NCBI RefSeq assembly: GCF_001273835.1
Contig: NZ_JHEI01000135.1
Coordinates: 62,001-126,000 of the forward strand
DNA from: Leucobacter celer subsp. astrifaciens
GTDB taxonomy: Bacteria > Actinomycetota > Actinomycetes > Actinomycetales > Microbacteriaceae
Length of the DNA: 64,000 nt
Reading direction: 5' to 3'
The notes beneath the pieces are model-generated. The model was given only the letters and a program-made list of their open reading frames with translations, was not told the DNA's origin and ran no database searches. Position numbers and translations under genes: made by a program. This document shows positions 28,259 to 37,561 of the stretch, one piece after another. The stretch's first letter is position 1. Each line of letters opens with the position of its first letter.

Positions 28259-28909
28259 ATGAATTCCGTCGCGACCGTCCGCTCGCTGCAGCAGCGCATC
28301 ACCGAGATGCAACCGCTGCGGCTCGACGATCGCGCACTGCCCACCGCGCCGGGGCTGAGGCCGCTGCTCCCCGGAGGCGCACTGCGTCGCGGCGCGAGCT
28401 ATGCGGTGCTGGGTTCGCAGCAACTGGCCCTGTCGCTGCTGGCCGAGGCCTCCTCTGCCGGCTCCTGGTGCGGGGTGATCGGCTGCCCCGCGTTCGGGGC
28501 CGAAGCCGCTGCCGCCCTCGGGGTCGCACTCGATCGCTGCGTACTCGTGCCCCACCCGGGATCCGAGGCGCTGGGCCTCGCGGGCGCGCTGAGCGAGGTG
28601 CTCACGGTGGTGCTGCTGCACCCGCCCGCACCTCCTCGTCCAGGCGATGCCGAGCGGATCTCGGCGCGACTCCGCGAGCACGGCTCCGCGCTCGTCGCGG
28701 TGGGAGACTGGCCCCGCGCGGAGTGCACGCTGCGCGTCTCGGCCTCCCGGTGGCGGGGGCTCGGTCACGGACACGGTCTGCTCGAGGAGCGAGAGCTCGC
28801 CGTGCAGACGATGGATCGACGCGGCGCGAAACGGCACATCGTGCGCTTCACGGGCGGCGCGATCGCGGATCCCGAAGCGCCCTCGGTACGCAGGCTGGTG
28901 CCGCGATGA
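28259..28909 (+). CDS. imuA': ImuA' protein of the SOS mutasome
   Basis: 216 residues, RecA-like fold without a recognisable Walker A; PGLRPLLPGGALRRGASYAVL near the N-terminus and WRGLGHGHGLLEERELAVQ near the end are typical of ImuA'/SulA-related proteins. In mycobacteria ImuA' links ImuB and RecA so that DnaE2 can copy damaged DNA. I start it at 28259 because the LexA-controlled -10 box ends 6 nt upstream, implying a leaderless mRNA; an in-frame ATG at 28241 lies inside the operator. Its stop overlaps the imuB ATG (ATGA). Confidence 0.85.
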   Translation: MNSVATVRSLQQRITEMQPLRLDDRALPTAPGLRPLLPGGALRRGASYAVLGSQQLALSLLAEASSAGSWCGVIGCPAFGAEAAAALGVALDRCVLVPHPGSEALGLAGALSEVLTVVLLHPPAPPRPGDAERISARLREHGSALVAVGDWPRAECTLRVSASRWRGLGHGHGLLEERELAVQTMDRRGAKRHIVRFTGGAIADPEAPSVRRLVPR

Positions 28910-30537
28910 GCACTGCCGAGAAAGCCACCGCCGAGCGGATCATCGTGTTCTGGGTGCCCGATTGGCCGGTGCACGCGTACCTGCGCGAGTCGGAGCGGAC
29001 TGCGGCGGTCCTCCCGGGTGCCGGAGCCATCGCATTGATCGCCAACCGGCGCGTCACCGCCTGCTCCGCGGCGGCCCGGGCCGAGGGGGTGCGCGTCGGG
29101 TTGCGCGAGAACGAGGCGCAGGCCCGCTGCCCGACGCTGGAGGTGCATCCCCACGATCCCGCTGTCGACGAACGCCGCTTCGCCCCGGTGCTCGCCTCGC
29201 TCGAGCGCCTCGTTCCGGGTGTCGAACCGATCCGTCCCGGGCTCTGCGCGCTCCGTTCACGCGGACCGGCGCGCTACTACGGCGACGAGGATCGCGCCGC
29301 CGCAGCGATTCTCGAACTCGCATCGCAACTCGACCTGCCCGAGGCGCGGGTCGGGATCGCCGACGGGCGGTTCGCAGCGGAGCAGGCCGCTCGCGCGTCC
29401 TCGGCCGACCCCGGTGTCACCGAGCCGCACACGGGCGTGCGCATCGTTCCACCCGGCACCTCCCGGGCGTTTCTCAGTCCCCTTCCGGTGGGACGTGCGG
29501 CGGAACCGGGCTTCGCGGAACTCCTGCACGGCCTCGGCATCCGAACGCTGGGCGCGCTGGCAGCGCTCCCTGAAGACGCGGTGCGACAGCGCTTCGGCGC
29601 AGAGGGGGTGTCCGCGCACCGGCGGGCCTCGGCCATGGGTCCCCGTCACGGCTCCGAGGTGCTCCCGCGCACTCCGGCGGGAGAGCTCGCCGTCGAGCTC
29701 GCCCTGGAACCGCCCCTCGACAACGCCGATCAACTCGCCTTCGCCTGCATGGCGCTCGCCGAACGCCTCATGTCCGGGCTCGCCGGCGAGCGCCTGGTCT
29801 GCACCGCGCTCCGCGTCGAGCTCACCGACGATATCGGCGTACGGCATGAGCGGGTGTGGTCGCACCCGCACCGTTTCACGGCCGCCGATGCGGTGAACCG
29901 GGTGCGCTGGCAGGCCTCCGCGATGTCCGCCGGCTCGGCTGCGAGAGACACCGGGCGGGAAGCCGCCGGAGTCGCCCACGTGCGGCTCGCACCCGCCCAC
30001 ACCGACCGCGCTGCCGCCCACGAGCCCGGGTTGTGGAGCACCGAACCCGACGAGCGCGTGCATCACCATCTCAGCAGGGTGCAGAGTCGCCTCGGGCACA
30101 CCGGTGTGGGCACGATGGAGCTGATCGGAGGCCGGCTGCTCGCCGAACGTCAACGTCTCGTCCCGTGGAGCACGGGCCGGGCCCGGGAACGGGGATCGCG
30201 CGCCTCCGCCGCCGGGCCCTGGCCCGGCGCTGTGGTGGGGCCGACACCCAGTCTGGTGTTCCCCGAGCCGCTTCCGGCAGAACTCACCGATGCGGCAGGC
30301 CTCCCCGTGGGCATCGACGAGGAGGATCTGCTCACCGCGCAGCCGGCGCGCCTGCGCGTGGCGAACGCGGAGTTCGATGAGCGGGTGAGCGACTGGTCCC
30401 TGCCCTGGGCCATCCGCGAGCACTGGTGGAAGGACGCCCCCGCGCGCTTCCGGCTGCAGCTGCAGCTCACCGACGGCGACGCCTGGCTGCTGCTGCACGA
30501 GGGAGACCGCTGGCTCGCCGAGGGGCGCTACGACTGA
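28906..30537 (+). CDS. imuB: ImuB, catalytically dead Y-family polymerase adaptor
   Basis: 543 residues with Y-family polymerase architecture (palm/finger from the N-terminus, helix-hairpin-helix region LHGLGIRTLGALAALPEDAV, little-finger domain and a long C-terminal tail). The acidic catalytic residues normal at the N-terminus are absent (IIVFWVPDWPVHAYL), as known for ImuB, which is a scaffold tying DnaE2, ImuA' and the beta clamp together. Starts at the ATGA overlap with imuA'; dnaE2 follows after 9 bp. Confidence 0.92.
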   Translation: MSTAEKATAERIIVFWVPDWPVHAYLRESERTAAVLPGAGAIALIANRRVTACSAAARAEGVRVGLRENEAQARCPTLEVHPHDPAVDERRFAPVLASLERLVPGVEPIRPGLCALRSRGPARYYGDEDRAAAAILELASQLDLPEARVGIADGRFAAEQAARASSADPGVTEPHTGVRIVPPGTSRAFLSPLPVGRAAEPGFAELLHGLGIRTLGALAALPEDAVRQRFGAEGVSAHRRASAMGPRHGSEVLPRTPAGELAVELALEPPLDNADQLAFACMALAERLMSGLAGERLVCTALRVELTDDIGVRHERVWSHPHRFTAADAVNRVRWQASAMSAGSAARDTGREAAGVAHVRLAPAHTDRAAAHEPGLWSTEPDERVHHHLSRVQSRLGHTGVGTMELIGGRLLAERQRLVPWSTGRARERGSRASAAGPWPGAVVGPTPSLVFPEPLPAELTDAAGLPVGIDEEDLLTAQPARLRVANAEFDERVSDWSLPWAIREHWWKDAPARFRLQLQLTDGDAWLLLHEGDRWLAEGRYD

Positions 30538-30546
30538 GGAGCCGCG

Positions 30547-33500
30547 ATGAGATGGAACAACTCGCCCCTGCCGTGGGACGAATTCGAGCGGCGACTCTCA
30601 CTGCGCCCGCCTGCTCCGGGTTCCCCGCCACCGGGCTTCGAAGCCACAGCCGGAACAGAAACCACAGCCGCCTCAGAAGCCGCACCCGCTTCAGAAACCA
30701 CGGCCGGATCAGAGACCGCAGCCGGGCCAGAGGCCGTGGATATGCCGGAGCCCGCGGGTCCGCTCCCCCGTGCCGAGCACCGGCCCCGCGATCCGGAGGT
30801 GCCCTACGCAGAGCTGCACGCGCACTCCCACTACAGCTTCCTCGACGGGTCCTCCTCCCCGGAGCAGCTCATCGCCGAGGCGACGCGGCTGGGCCTCGCC
30901 GGACTCGCACTCACCGACCACGACGGCTTCTACGGAGCCGCCCGCTTCGCGGAGGCCGCCGAGGCGCAGGCGCAGAAGGACGAGGAAGCCGGCCGGAACC
31001 CGCTTCTCACCGTCTACGGGGCCGAGCTCTCCCTCGGGCTCGATGCGCCGCAGCTCGGGGCCGCCGATCCCGCCGGAACGCACCTGCTGGTGCTCGCCCG
31101 CGGCGCACAGGGATACCACCGACTCGCAGGCGCGATCACGGAGGCCCAGCTGGCCGGGGGCGAGAAGGGCCGCCCCGTGTACGACCTGGAGGCGCTCGCG
31201 GCTGCCGGCGGGGGCGAGTGGGCGATCCTCACGGGGTGCCGCAAGGGCGCTGTACGGCGCGCGCTGGATGCGGCCGGTGCACCCGGCGGAAGCACCGTCA
31301 CCGCGTCGACCCGCGGGGCCGGCGACATACCTGCGCTGGCGGAGATCGACCGCCTCACCGCGCTCTTCGGCGCCGACAACGTCTACGTCGAGCTCACGCA
31401 TCACGGACACCCCGGCGACGATCCCCGCAATGCCCGCCTGGCGGGCCTCGCCGCCGAGCTCGGGCTCCCCACGATCGTCACGGGCAACGTGCACTACGCC
31501 TCCCGCGCCCAGGCCCCGCTGGCCGAGGCCATGGCGGCGGTGCGAGCGCGCCGCAGTCTCGACGAGCTCGATCCTCATCTGCCCGCCTCGGGAGCCGCGC
31601 ACCTGCGCAGCGGAGCCGCGATGCTCCGCCGCTTCGCGCGCTACCCCGACGCGGTCGCGCGCACCGTGCTCCTGGCCCGGGAACTCGCCTTCCCGCTCAA
31701 GGCGGCCCGCCCCAAGCTGCCGAAGCTCGCGCTGCCCGAGGGTCACACGCAGATGAGCTGGCTGCGGAGGCTCGTGTGGGAGGGGGCCGAGCGTCGCTAC
31801 GGCGTGTCTCTCCCGGAGGGACACCGGGCCAGGCTCGAGCAGGAGCTCGCGATCATCGAGAAGAAGGACTTCCCCGGCTACTTCCTCATCGTGCACGACC
31901 TGGTGCAGGAGGCCCGCCGGAGAGGGATCCTGTGCCAGGGCCGCGGATCCGCCGCGAACTCGGCCGTGTGCTACGTGCTGGACATCACCGCCGTCGACGC
32001 GATCTTCTACGAGCTTCCATTCGAGCGCTTCCTCTCGAGCATGCGCGACGAGGAGCCCGACATCGACGTCGACTTCGACTCCGAGCGCCGCGAGCAGATC
32101 ATCCAGTACGTCTACGAGAAGTACGGCAGGCGTAATGCGGCGCAGGTCGCGAACGTCATCAGCTACCGCCCCAAGGCCGCGATCCGCGATGCGGCCAAGG
32201 CCCTCGGCTACGGCCCCGGGCAGCAACGGGCCTGGACCAAGGGGCTGGAACGCTGGGGCGGCATCGAGGACGATCCCGACAGCCCGATCCCCGCCCCCGT
32301 GCAGCAGCTGGCCAGGCAGTTCATGAAAGCGCCCCGGCATCTCGGCATCCACTCGGGCGGCATGGTGCTGACCGAGCGCCCCGTGGGCGAGGTCTGCCCT
32401 ATCGAGCACGCCCGCATGGCGGACCGCACCGTGCTGCAGTGGGACAAGGACAGCTGCGAGACGATGGGCCTCGTCAAGTTCGACCTGCTCGGTCTCGGCA
32501 TGCTGAGCGCCCTGCAGAAGACGATGGATCTCATCGCGGAGAGCACTGGCGAGCACTGGACGCTCGACACGATCCCCAGGGAGGAGCCCGGCGTCTACGA
32601 CATGCTGTGCCGGGCCGACGCCGTCGGCGTGTTCCAGGTCGAGAGCCGCGCCCAGCTGAACACCCTGCCGCGGCTGAAGCCCCGGAAGTTCTACGATCTC
32701 GTCATCGAGATCGCGCTCATCCGCCCGGGCCCCATCCAGGGCGGTGCGGTGCACCCGTACCTGCGGCGCAGGGATGAACAAGAAACCGTCACCTACCCGC
32801 ACCCGCTGCTCGAACCGGTGCTCGAGCGCACCCTGGGCGTCCCCGTCTTCCAGGAGCAGCTCATGCAGATGGCCACGGCAATCGGCGGTTGCAGCGCCGA
32901 GGACGCCGATCTGCTGCGCCGCTCCATGGGCTCCAAGCGGGGCGAGGAGCGCATCGACAGCCTCAAGGAGAAGCTCTTCGCCGGCATGCAGAAAAATGGC
33001 ATCTCGGACCAGGACGCCGCCCGGCTCTACGAGCAGATCAAGTCCTTCGCCGACTTCGGCTTCGCCGAGAGCCACTCGCTCAGCTTCGCCCTGCTCGTCT
33101 ACGTCAGCTCCTGGTGCAAGCTGCACTACCCCGCGGCCTTCCTCTCGGGGCTGCTGCGCTCGCAGCCCATGGGGTTCTATTCCTCGCGCGAACTCGTGCA
33201 GGATGCCCGGCGTCACGGCGTGGAGGTGCGCCCGCCCGATGTGCAGTGCTCGAACATCCAGACGGACCTCGAGACCCTCGCCGACGAGGGGCCATCGGGC
33301 GAGGGACCTGCGGATACGGCGCCGGCGAGCGGAACCCAGGCGGGCGAGATCCCGGCGGGCCGCGCGAGCGCCACCGGCTCGGACGCCTGCCTCGCAGCCC
33401 CGCAGCCGGCGGCAGGCCCGTTCGAGGCCGACTCGCCGGACACGAGCGGCGCCCACCGCCGCGACGGCGCGTTCGCGGTGCGCCTCGGACTCACCGAGAT

Positions 33501-34173
33501 CCGGGGCATCGAAACCGAAGCGGCCACGCGCATCGTCCGGGCACGCGAGCAGGCCCCCTTCGCGGATCTCGCGGACCTCGCCCGCCGAGCCGATCTCGAT
33601 CGCGGCAGGATCGAGGCGCTGGCCGCCGCGGGCGCCTGCGAGAGCCTCGGGATCGGACGCCGCGAGGCGCTCTGGGCGGCCGCACCGGCGGCGGACAACC
33701 GCGAGCGTTTCCTGCCCGGCATCGCCGTGCACGTGCAGCCTCCGCTGCTGCCCGTGCTCAATCCCGCCGAGCAGACCGCGCTCGACCTGTGGACCACGGG
33801 GATCCCGCTCGCGGCGCACCCGCTCGCGCTGCTGCGCGACTCGCTCGACGCGCGGGGCGTGCTGCGCTCGGACCGGGTACGGCGCACGCGCCCGGGAACG
33901 GTGGTCGAGGTCGCGGGCCTCGTCACGCACCGCCAACGGCCGGGCACGGCCGGGGGCATCGTCTTCGTCACGCTGGAGGACGAGGCCGGCAGCGTCAACG
34001 TCGTGACGTGGCGGGATGTCTGGCTGCGCAACCGGCTCGTCGCGAGATCCTCACCCGCGCTCGTGATCCGCGGCGTGCTCGAGCGCTCCCCCGAGGGTGT
34101 GGTCAACGTCATCGCCGACGCCTTCGAACCGCTCGCCTCGCCCGCGGGCGTCACCTCCCGGGATTTCCGCTAG
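30547..34173 (+). CDS. dnaE2: Error-prone DNA polymerase DnaE2 (ImuC)
   Basis: C-family polymerase responsible for SOS mutagenesis and lesion bypass. 1208 residues: a short N-terminal segment, a low-complexity Thr/Ala/Glu linker (about 35-75), a PHP domain (YAELHAHSHYSFLDG, LALTDHDGFYGA), polymerase palm with the catalytic acidic cluster EEPDIDVDFDSERREQI and FDLLGLGML, fingers (GGCSAEDADLLRRSMGSKRG, FADFGFAESHS), an extra Ala/Gly/Pro-rich insertion (about 910-970), then HhH and OB domains (VVEVAGLVTHRQRPGTAGG). An SD (GAGGAG) is 6 nt upstream. Last gene of the LexA-controlled operon. Confidence 0.95.
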   Translation: MRWNNSPLPWDEFERRLSLRPPAPGSPPPGFEATAGTETTAASEAAPASETTAGSETAAGPEAVDMPEPAGPLPRAEHRPRDPEVPYAELHAHSHYSFLDGSSSPEQLIAEATRLGLAGLALTDHDGFYGAARFAEAAEAQAQKDEEAGRNPLLTVYGAELSLGLDAPQLGAADPAGTHLLVLARGAQGYHRLAGAITEAQLAGGEKGRPVYDLEALAAAGGGEWAILTGCRKGAVRRALDAAGAPGGSTVTASTRGAGDIPALAEIDRLTALFGADNVYVELTHHGHPGDDPRNARLAGLAAELGLPTIVTGNVHYASRAQAPLAEAMAAVRARRSLDELDPHLPASGAAHLRSGAAMLRRFARYPDAVARTVLLARELAFPLKAARPKLPKLALPEGHTQMSWLRRLVWEGAERRYGVSLPEGHRARLEQELAIIEKKDFPGYFLIVHDLVQEARRRGILCQGRGSAANSAVCYVLDITAVDAIFYELPFERFLSSMRDEEPDIDVDFDSERREQIIQYVYEKYGRRNAAQVANVISYRPKAAIRDAAKALGYGPGQQRAWTKGLERWGGIEDDPDSPIPAPVQQLARQFMKAPRHLGIHSGGMVLTERPVGEVCPIEHARMADRTVLQWDKDSCETMGLVKFDLLGLGMLSALQKTMDLIAESTGEHWTLDTIPREEPGVYDMLCRADAVGVFQVESRAQLNTLPRLKPRKFYDLVIEIALIRPGPIQGGAVHPYLRRRDEQETVTYPHPLLEPVLERTLGVPVFQEQLMQMATAIGGCSAEDADLLRRSMGSKRGEERIDSLKEKLFAGMQKNGISDQDAARLYEQIKSFADFGFAESHSLSFALLVYVSSWCKLHYPAAFLSGLLRSQPMGFYSSRELVQDARRHGVEVRPPDVQCSNIQTDLETLADEGPSGEGPADTAPASGTQAGEIPAGRASATGSDACLAAPQPAAGPFEADSPDTSGAHRRDGAFAVRLGLTEIRGIETEAATRIVRAREQAPFADLADLARRADLDRGRIEALAAAGACESLGIGRREALWAAAPAADNRERFLPGIAVHVQPPLLPVLNPAEQTALDLWTTGIPLAAHPLALLRDSLDARGVLRSDRVRRTRPGTVVEVAGLVTHRQRPGTAGGIVFVTLEDEAGSVNVVTWRDVWLRNRLVARSSPALVIRGVLERSPEGVVNVIADAFEPLASPAGVTSRDFR

Positions 34174-34191
34174 CACGCGGCGGCGACCGGA

Positions 34192-34197
34192 TATGCT
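34192..34197 (+). promoter_or_regulatory. Candidate -10 box of leaderless pncB transcript
   Basis: TATGCT followed by exactly six bases and the GTG start of pncB, only 18 bp after the dnaE2 stop. It implies that pncB has its own promoter and does not depend on the SOS operon. Confidence 0.5.
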
Positions 34198-34203
34198 GGC
34201 GGC

Positions 34204-35538
34204 GTGCACACCTCGACCGCCCTCCTCACGGACCACTACGAGCTCACCATGGTCGACGCCGCGCTCCAGGCCGGCACCGCGCACCGGCGCAGCGTCTTCG
34301 AGCTCTTCGCACGACGCCTCTCGGGCGCGAGACGCTACGGCGTGGTCGCGGGCACCGGGCGACTGCTCGAGGCGATCGAGCACTTCCGCTTCACCGAGGC
34401 CGAGCTCGATTTCCTGCGCGAGCAGCGCGTCGTGAGCGACACCGCGCTCGACTGGCTCGCCGATTTCCGGTTCAGCGGAGACATCTGGGGCTATCCGGAG
34501 GGCGAGGTCTTCTTCCCCGGGTCCCCGCTCATCACGGTCGAATCGAGCTTCGCCGAGGGCGTGCTCCTCGAGACCCTCGCACTCAGCGTCCTCAACTCCG
34601 ACTCGGCCGTCGCCACGGCGGCCTCGCGCATGAGTCACGCGGCAGGCGGCAAGCCCCTCGCCGAGATGGGCTCGCGCCGCACCGGTGAGCGCAGCGCCGT
34701 CGCCGCAGCGCGCGCCGCCTACATCGCGGGCTTCAGCGCCACCTCCAATCTCGAGGCCGGCCGCAGCTACGGCATCCCCACGATGGGCACCGCCGCGCAC
34801 AGCTTCACCCTGCTGCACGACAGCGAGCGGGACGCCTTCGCAGCGCAGATCGCGGCCCTCGGCACCGACACCACCCTGCTCGTCGACACCTACGACATCG
34901 AGCAGGGCGTGCGCACGGCCGTGGAGGTCGCCGGCACCGGGCTCGGGGCGGTGCGCATCGACTCGGGCGACCTGCCCGTCGTCGTCGCGCGCGTGCGCCG
35001 CCTGCTCGACGAGCTCGGCGCGACCCGAACGCGCATCACCGTGACCAACGACCTCGATGAGCACACGGTCGCAGCACTCGCCGCGACACCCGTCGACAGC
35101 TTCGGCGTGGGCACCTCCGTGGTCGTCGGCTCGGGATCGCCCACGATGGGCATGGTGTACAAACTCGTCGCGCACGAGAACGACGCCGGCGAATGGGTCT
35201 CGGTCGCGAAGAAGTCGGCCGACAAGGCCTCCGTGGGCGGGCGCAAGAGCGTGCGCCGCGCGTACGATGCGCGCGGCGTCGCCACGGCCGAGCTGATCTT
35301 CCTGGGAGATGGGCCCGGCGGCGAGAGCGAGGGATCCGAGCTCGCCGAGACGACCGGCGGGAGCGCCCGCGAGGTGCTCGTACCACTCGCGGTCGATGGT
35401 GCGGTGCAGACCGAGCACACCGGCGCCGAGGGCATCGCAGCCGCCCGCGAGCGCCACGCGATGCGGGTGCGCGAACTGCCGCTCGTCGCGATGAGTCTCA
35501 CCCGCGGTGATCCCGCGATCCCCACCGAGTACCGGTAG
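34204..35538 (+). CDS. pncB: Nicotinate phosphoribosyltransferase
   Basis: Converts nicotinate and PRPP to nicotinate mononucleotide in the NAD salvage (Preiss-Handler) route. 444 residues: N-terminal LLTDHYELTMVDAAL, the conserved [52 protein letters not shown] with the catalytic-loop His, and VRIDSGDL in the barrel. GTG start with no SD; the -10 box above suggests a leaderless mRNA. Convergent with the small DUF3039 gene. Confidence 0.95.
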   Translation: MHTSTALLTDHYELTMVDAALQAGTAHRRSVFELFARRLSGARRYGVVAGTGRLLEAIEHFRFTEAELDFLREQRVVSDTALDWLADFRFSGDIWGYPEGEVFFPGSPLITVESSFAEGVLLETLALSVLNSDSAVATAASRMSHAAGGKPLAEMGSRRTGERSAVAAARAAYIAGFSATSNLEAGRSYGIPTMGTAAHSFTLLHDSERDAFAAQIAALGTDTTLLVDTYDIEQGVRTAVEVAGTGLGAVRIDSGDLPVVVARVRRLLDELGATRTRITVTNDLDEHTVAALAATPVDSFGVGTSVVVGSGSPTMGMVYKLVAHENDAGEWVSVAKKSADKASVGGRKSVRRAYDARGVATAELIFLGDGPGGESEGSELAETTGGSAREVLVPLAVDGAVQTEHTGAEGIAAARERHAMRVRELPLVAMSLTRGDPAIPTEYR

Positions 35539-35561
35539 GAACTGCCGGGCGGTTCGAGTCG

Positions 35562-35828
35562 CTAGCCCTTCATCCGCTCGTAGACCCGCTTGCAGTCGGG
35601 GCACACCGGGAACTTCTCGGGATCGCGCGAGGGGGTCCACTTCTTGCCGCAGAGCGCGCGCACCGGCTTGCCCGTCACGGCCGACTCGAGGATCTTGTCC
35701 TTCGGAACGTAGTGCGAGAAGCGCTCGTGATCGCCGTCCTCGATCTGCTCGTCCTCGAGCAGCTTCTCGAGCTCGCGATCGAGCACATCGGCACCGCCGC
35801 CGGAATCACCACGTGTGAAGATACCCAT
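35562..35828 (-). CDS. DUF3039 family protein
   Basis: 88 residues matching the actinobacterial DUF3039 family: an acidic N-terminal helix (DRELEKLLEDEQIEDGDHERF), then SHYVPKDKILESAVTGKPV, ALCGKKWTPSRDPEKFPVCPDCK. The Cys residues (ALCGKKW...VCPDCK) form a probable zinc ribbon. Function unknown. A TAGAAT box sits 6 nt before the ATG. Confidence 0.88.
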   Translation of the reverse strand: MGIFTRGDSGGGADVLDRELEKLLEDEQIEDGDHERFSHYVPKDKILESAVTGKPVRALCGKKWTPSRDPEKFPVCPDCKRVYERMKG

Positions 35829-35834
35829 GGGGCC

Positions 35835-35840
35835 ATTCTA
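35835..35840 (-). promoter_or_regulatory. Candidate -10 box of leaderless DUF3039 transcript
   Basis: TAGAAT, six bases, ATG on the minus strand; a near-consensus -10 with no SD between it and the start. Confidence 0.5.
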
Positions 35841-35903
35841 CTCCCCGCTCGGCTTCGCCGAGGGGAAACCGGAGGCGGCCGCTCAGCGCCCCGCGATAGC
35901 TAT

Positions 35904-35961
35904 GGGATCTGCGGAAGGTAGGGCGGATCCTGCCCAGAATCGCATATGCACGGCAGATCCC
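35904..35961. repeat. Inverted repeat / terminator-like structure after the ABC permease gene
   Basis: GGGATCTGC (35904-35912) and its complement GCAGATCCC (35953-35961) enclose a smaller GGGC...GCCC hairpin. It lies about 30 bp after the stop of the permease gene in the 160-bp gap before DUF3039, so it may terminate the leftward ABC operon. Confidence 0.5.
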
Positions 35962-35989
35962 GTGTCTTCTGCTCGGCCGAGTGGTCGGA

Positions 35990-37561
35990 TCAGTCGAAGA
36001 CCTGCGTCACCGCGATCAGTTCGGGCCCGCTGCGGTCGAAGATCCATCCTCCGATGAGCACCCCGAGCAGCAGCGCCAGTGCGCCGTAGCCGATGCCGAA
36101 CCCCAGGGCCCAGATGTTCTCCATGAAGCCGACCTCGATGAACGCGATCACCGAGAACCACACCGGCGGCACCACCAGCACGAGGGCGATGAGCATCGAC
36201 AGGGTCTGGGCGACCCCCGATCCCGATCCCGCCCACTGCGGCTGCACGAAGGGGCTGTCGCCCGGGCGGGTGGTCGGGTACGGCATCATCACCGAGAAGA
36301 CGCTCGAGACGGCGCTCGAGACGAACAGCACCGAGAGATTCATGCCGAGCACGGCGGGCAGCACCCGCCAGTCGCCCAGCGCCGTCACGGTGAGGCTCGA
36401 TCCGATGAGCGCGATCGGCACGCCGAGCATCATCACCGGCGCGAGACGACCGGCGCGATCCGCACGGCCCCGAATGCCGCTGGCCACGTGCTCCCAGATG
36501 GCGGTCGAATCCATGGAGACGTCGTTGTGCTGCGACCAGCCGAGCAGCAGCAGGATCACCGGCAGCGGCACCAGGGACAGCGTGCGCAGATCCGCGCCGG
36601 CCACCCAGAACGCGAGCAGCATGACGATCGGAGCGATCGGGATCGCGAACAGGGCGACGCGGTACCGGGGATCCCGAGCCCAGTAGGTGAGCTGACGCGC
36701 CGCGATCACCTGCGAGGGCCGGGCCGGGAAGCGCTCGAACCAGCCGAGACCGGTGCGCGCCGCGCCCGGATCCACCGGCCGCTCGATGTGCTGGTTGGAC
36801 ACCCAGACCACCGGGATCCAGAGCCCCACCAGCAGCAGGATCGCGCCGGCGACGACGGCGAGCCGCAGCACCGCCCCGTCCACGTCTCCCGATGCCGCGA
36901 GCGAGAGCGCCGCGAACGGGGCGCCGAACGGCGTCCAGGCTGCCACCTCCGCCGCATCGGCTGCGGCATCGCGGCCGTCGGGACCGAACACCGTGGCCCC
37001 TGCGAACACCGCGGCGGGCAGGAACGCGACGAACAGCACCACGCCGACCGTGCGCACGGCGCCGGCGAAGCGCTGGCCCGCCAGGAGCTTGGAGAACGCC
37101 GACATCAGCCGGGCGCTGCAGAGGGCGAGGATCGCCGCGAGCACGAGCGCGGTCGGAGCGAGCCAGCCCGGTTCATGCCACTCGGGCCGCAGCACGGCGA
37201 GCGCGACGAGCCACACCGCGAGCAGCAGGAACGGCCAGCTCACGATCGAGGTGACGAGCAGTGCGAGTGCGATCGAGCCGGGGCTCGAGGGGAACTGCGC
37301 GAACTGCCGCGGCTCGAGATGGCGTCGATTCTCGAAGAACGGCACCAGGAAGACGGCGGCGAGCACGAGCGAGCCGACGATGATGTCGACGAGCGCGCGA
37401 TCCTCCCCAGCGGGAAGCAGACGCACCGGGAGGTAAGCCAGCAGCACCGCGGCGGCGGCGAGGACGAGATACCACAGCGAGGTGCGCAGGCCCTTGGCGA
37501 ACGACCCCCGGAAGTCTCCTCCCAGCAGCGCTAGACGGAGTCGGAAGAGCCGTGCAGCCAC
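35990..37561 (-). CDS. ABC transporter permease, large polytopic
   Basis: 523 residues from the GTG at 37561, preceded by a GAGGAAGGGG SD. About twelve hydrophobic segments with few charged loops; no substrate-binding or nucleotide-binding motif. The sequence overlaps the ATPase gene by 31 bp, so the pair forms one exporter. I do not recognise a specific substrate family; ABC-2-like exporters of this kind in Actinobacteria are unassigned. Confidence 0.82.
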   Translation of the reverse strand: MAARLFRLRLALLGGDFRGSFAKGLRTSLWYLVLAAAAVLLAYLPVRLLPAGEDRALVDIIVGSLVLAAVFLVPFFENRRHLEPRQFAQFPSSPGSIALALLVTSIVSWPFLLLAVWLVALAVLRPEWHEPGWLAPTALVLAAILALCSARLMSAFSKLLAGQRFAGAVRTVGVVLFVAFLPAAVFAGATVFGPDGRDAAADAAEVAAWTPFGAPFAALSLAASGDVDGAVLRLAVVAGAILLLVGLWIPVVWVSNQHIERPVDPGAARTGLGWFERFPARPSQVIAARQLTYWARDPRYRVALFAIPIAPIVMLLAFWVAGADLRTLSLVPLPVILLLLGWSQHNDVSMDSTAIWEHVASGIRGRADRAGRLAPVMMLGVPIALIGSSLTVTALGDWRVLPAVLGMNLSVLFVSSAVSSVFSVMMPYPTTRPGDSPFVQPQWAGSGSGVAQTLSMLIALVLVVPPVWFSVIAFIEVGFMENIWALGFGIGYGALALLLGVLIGGWIFDRSGPELIAVTQVFD

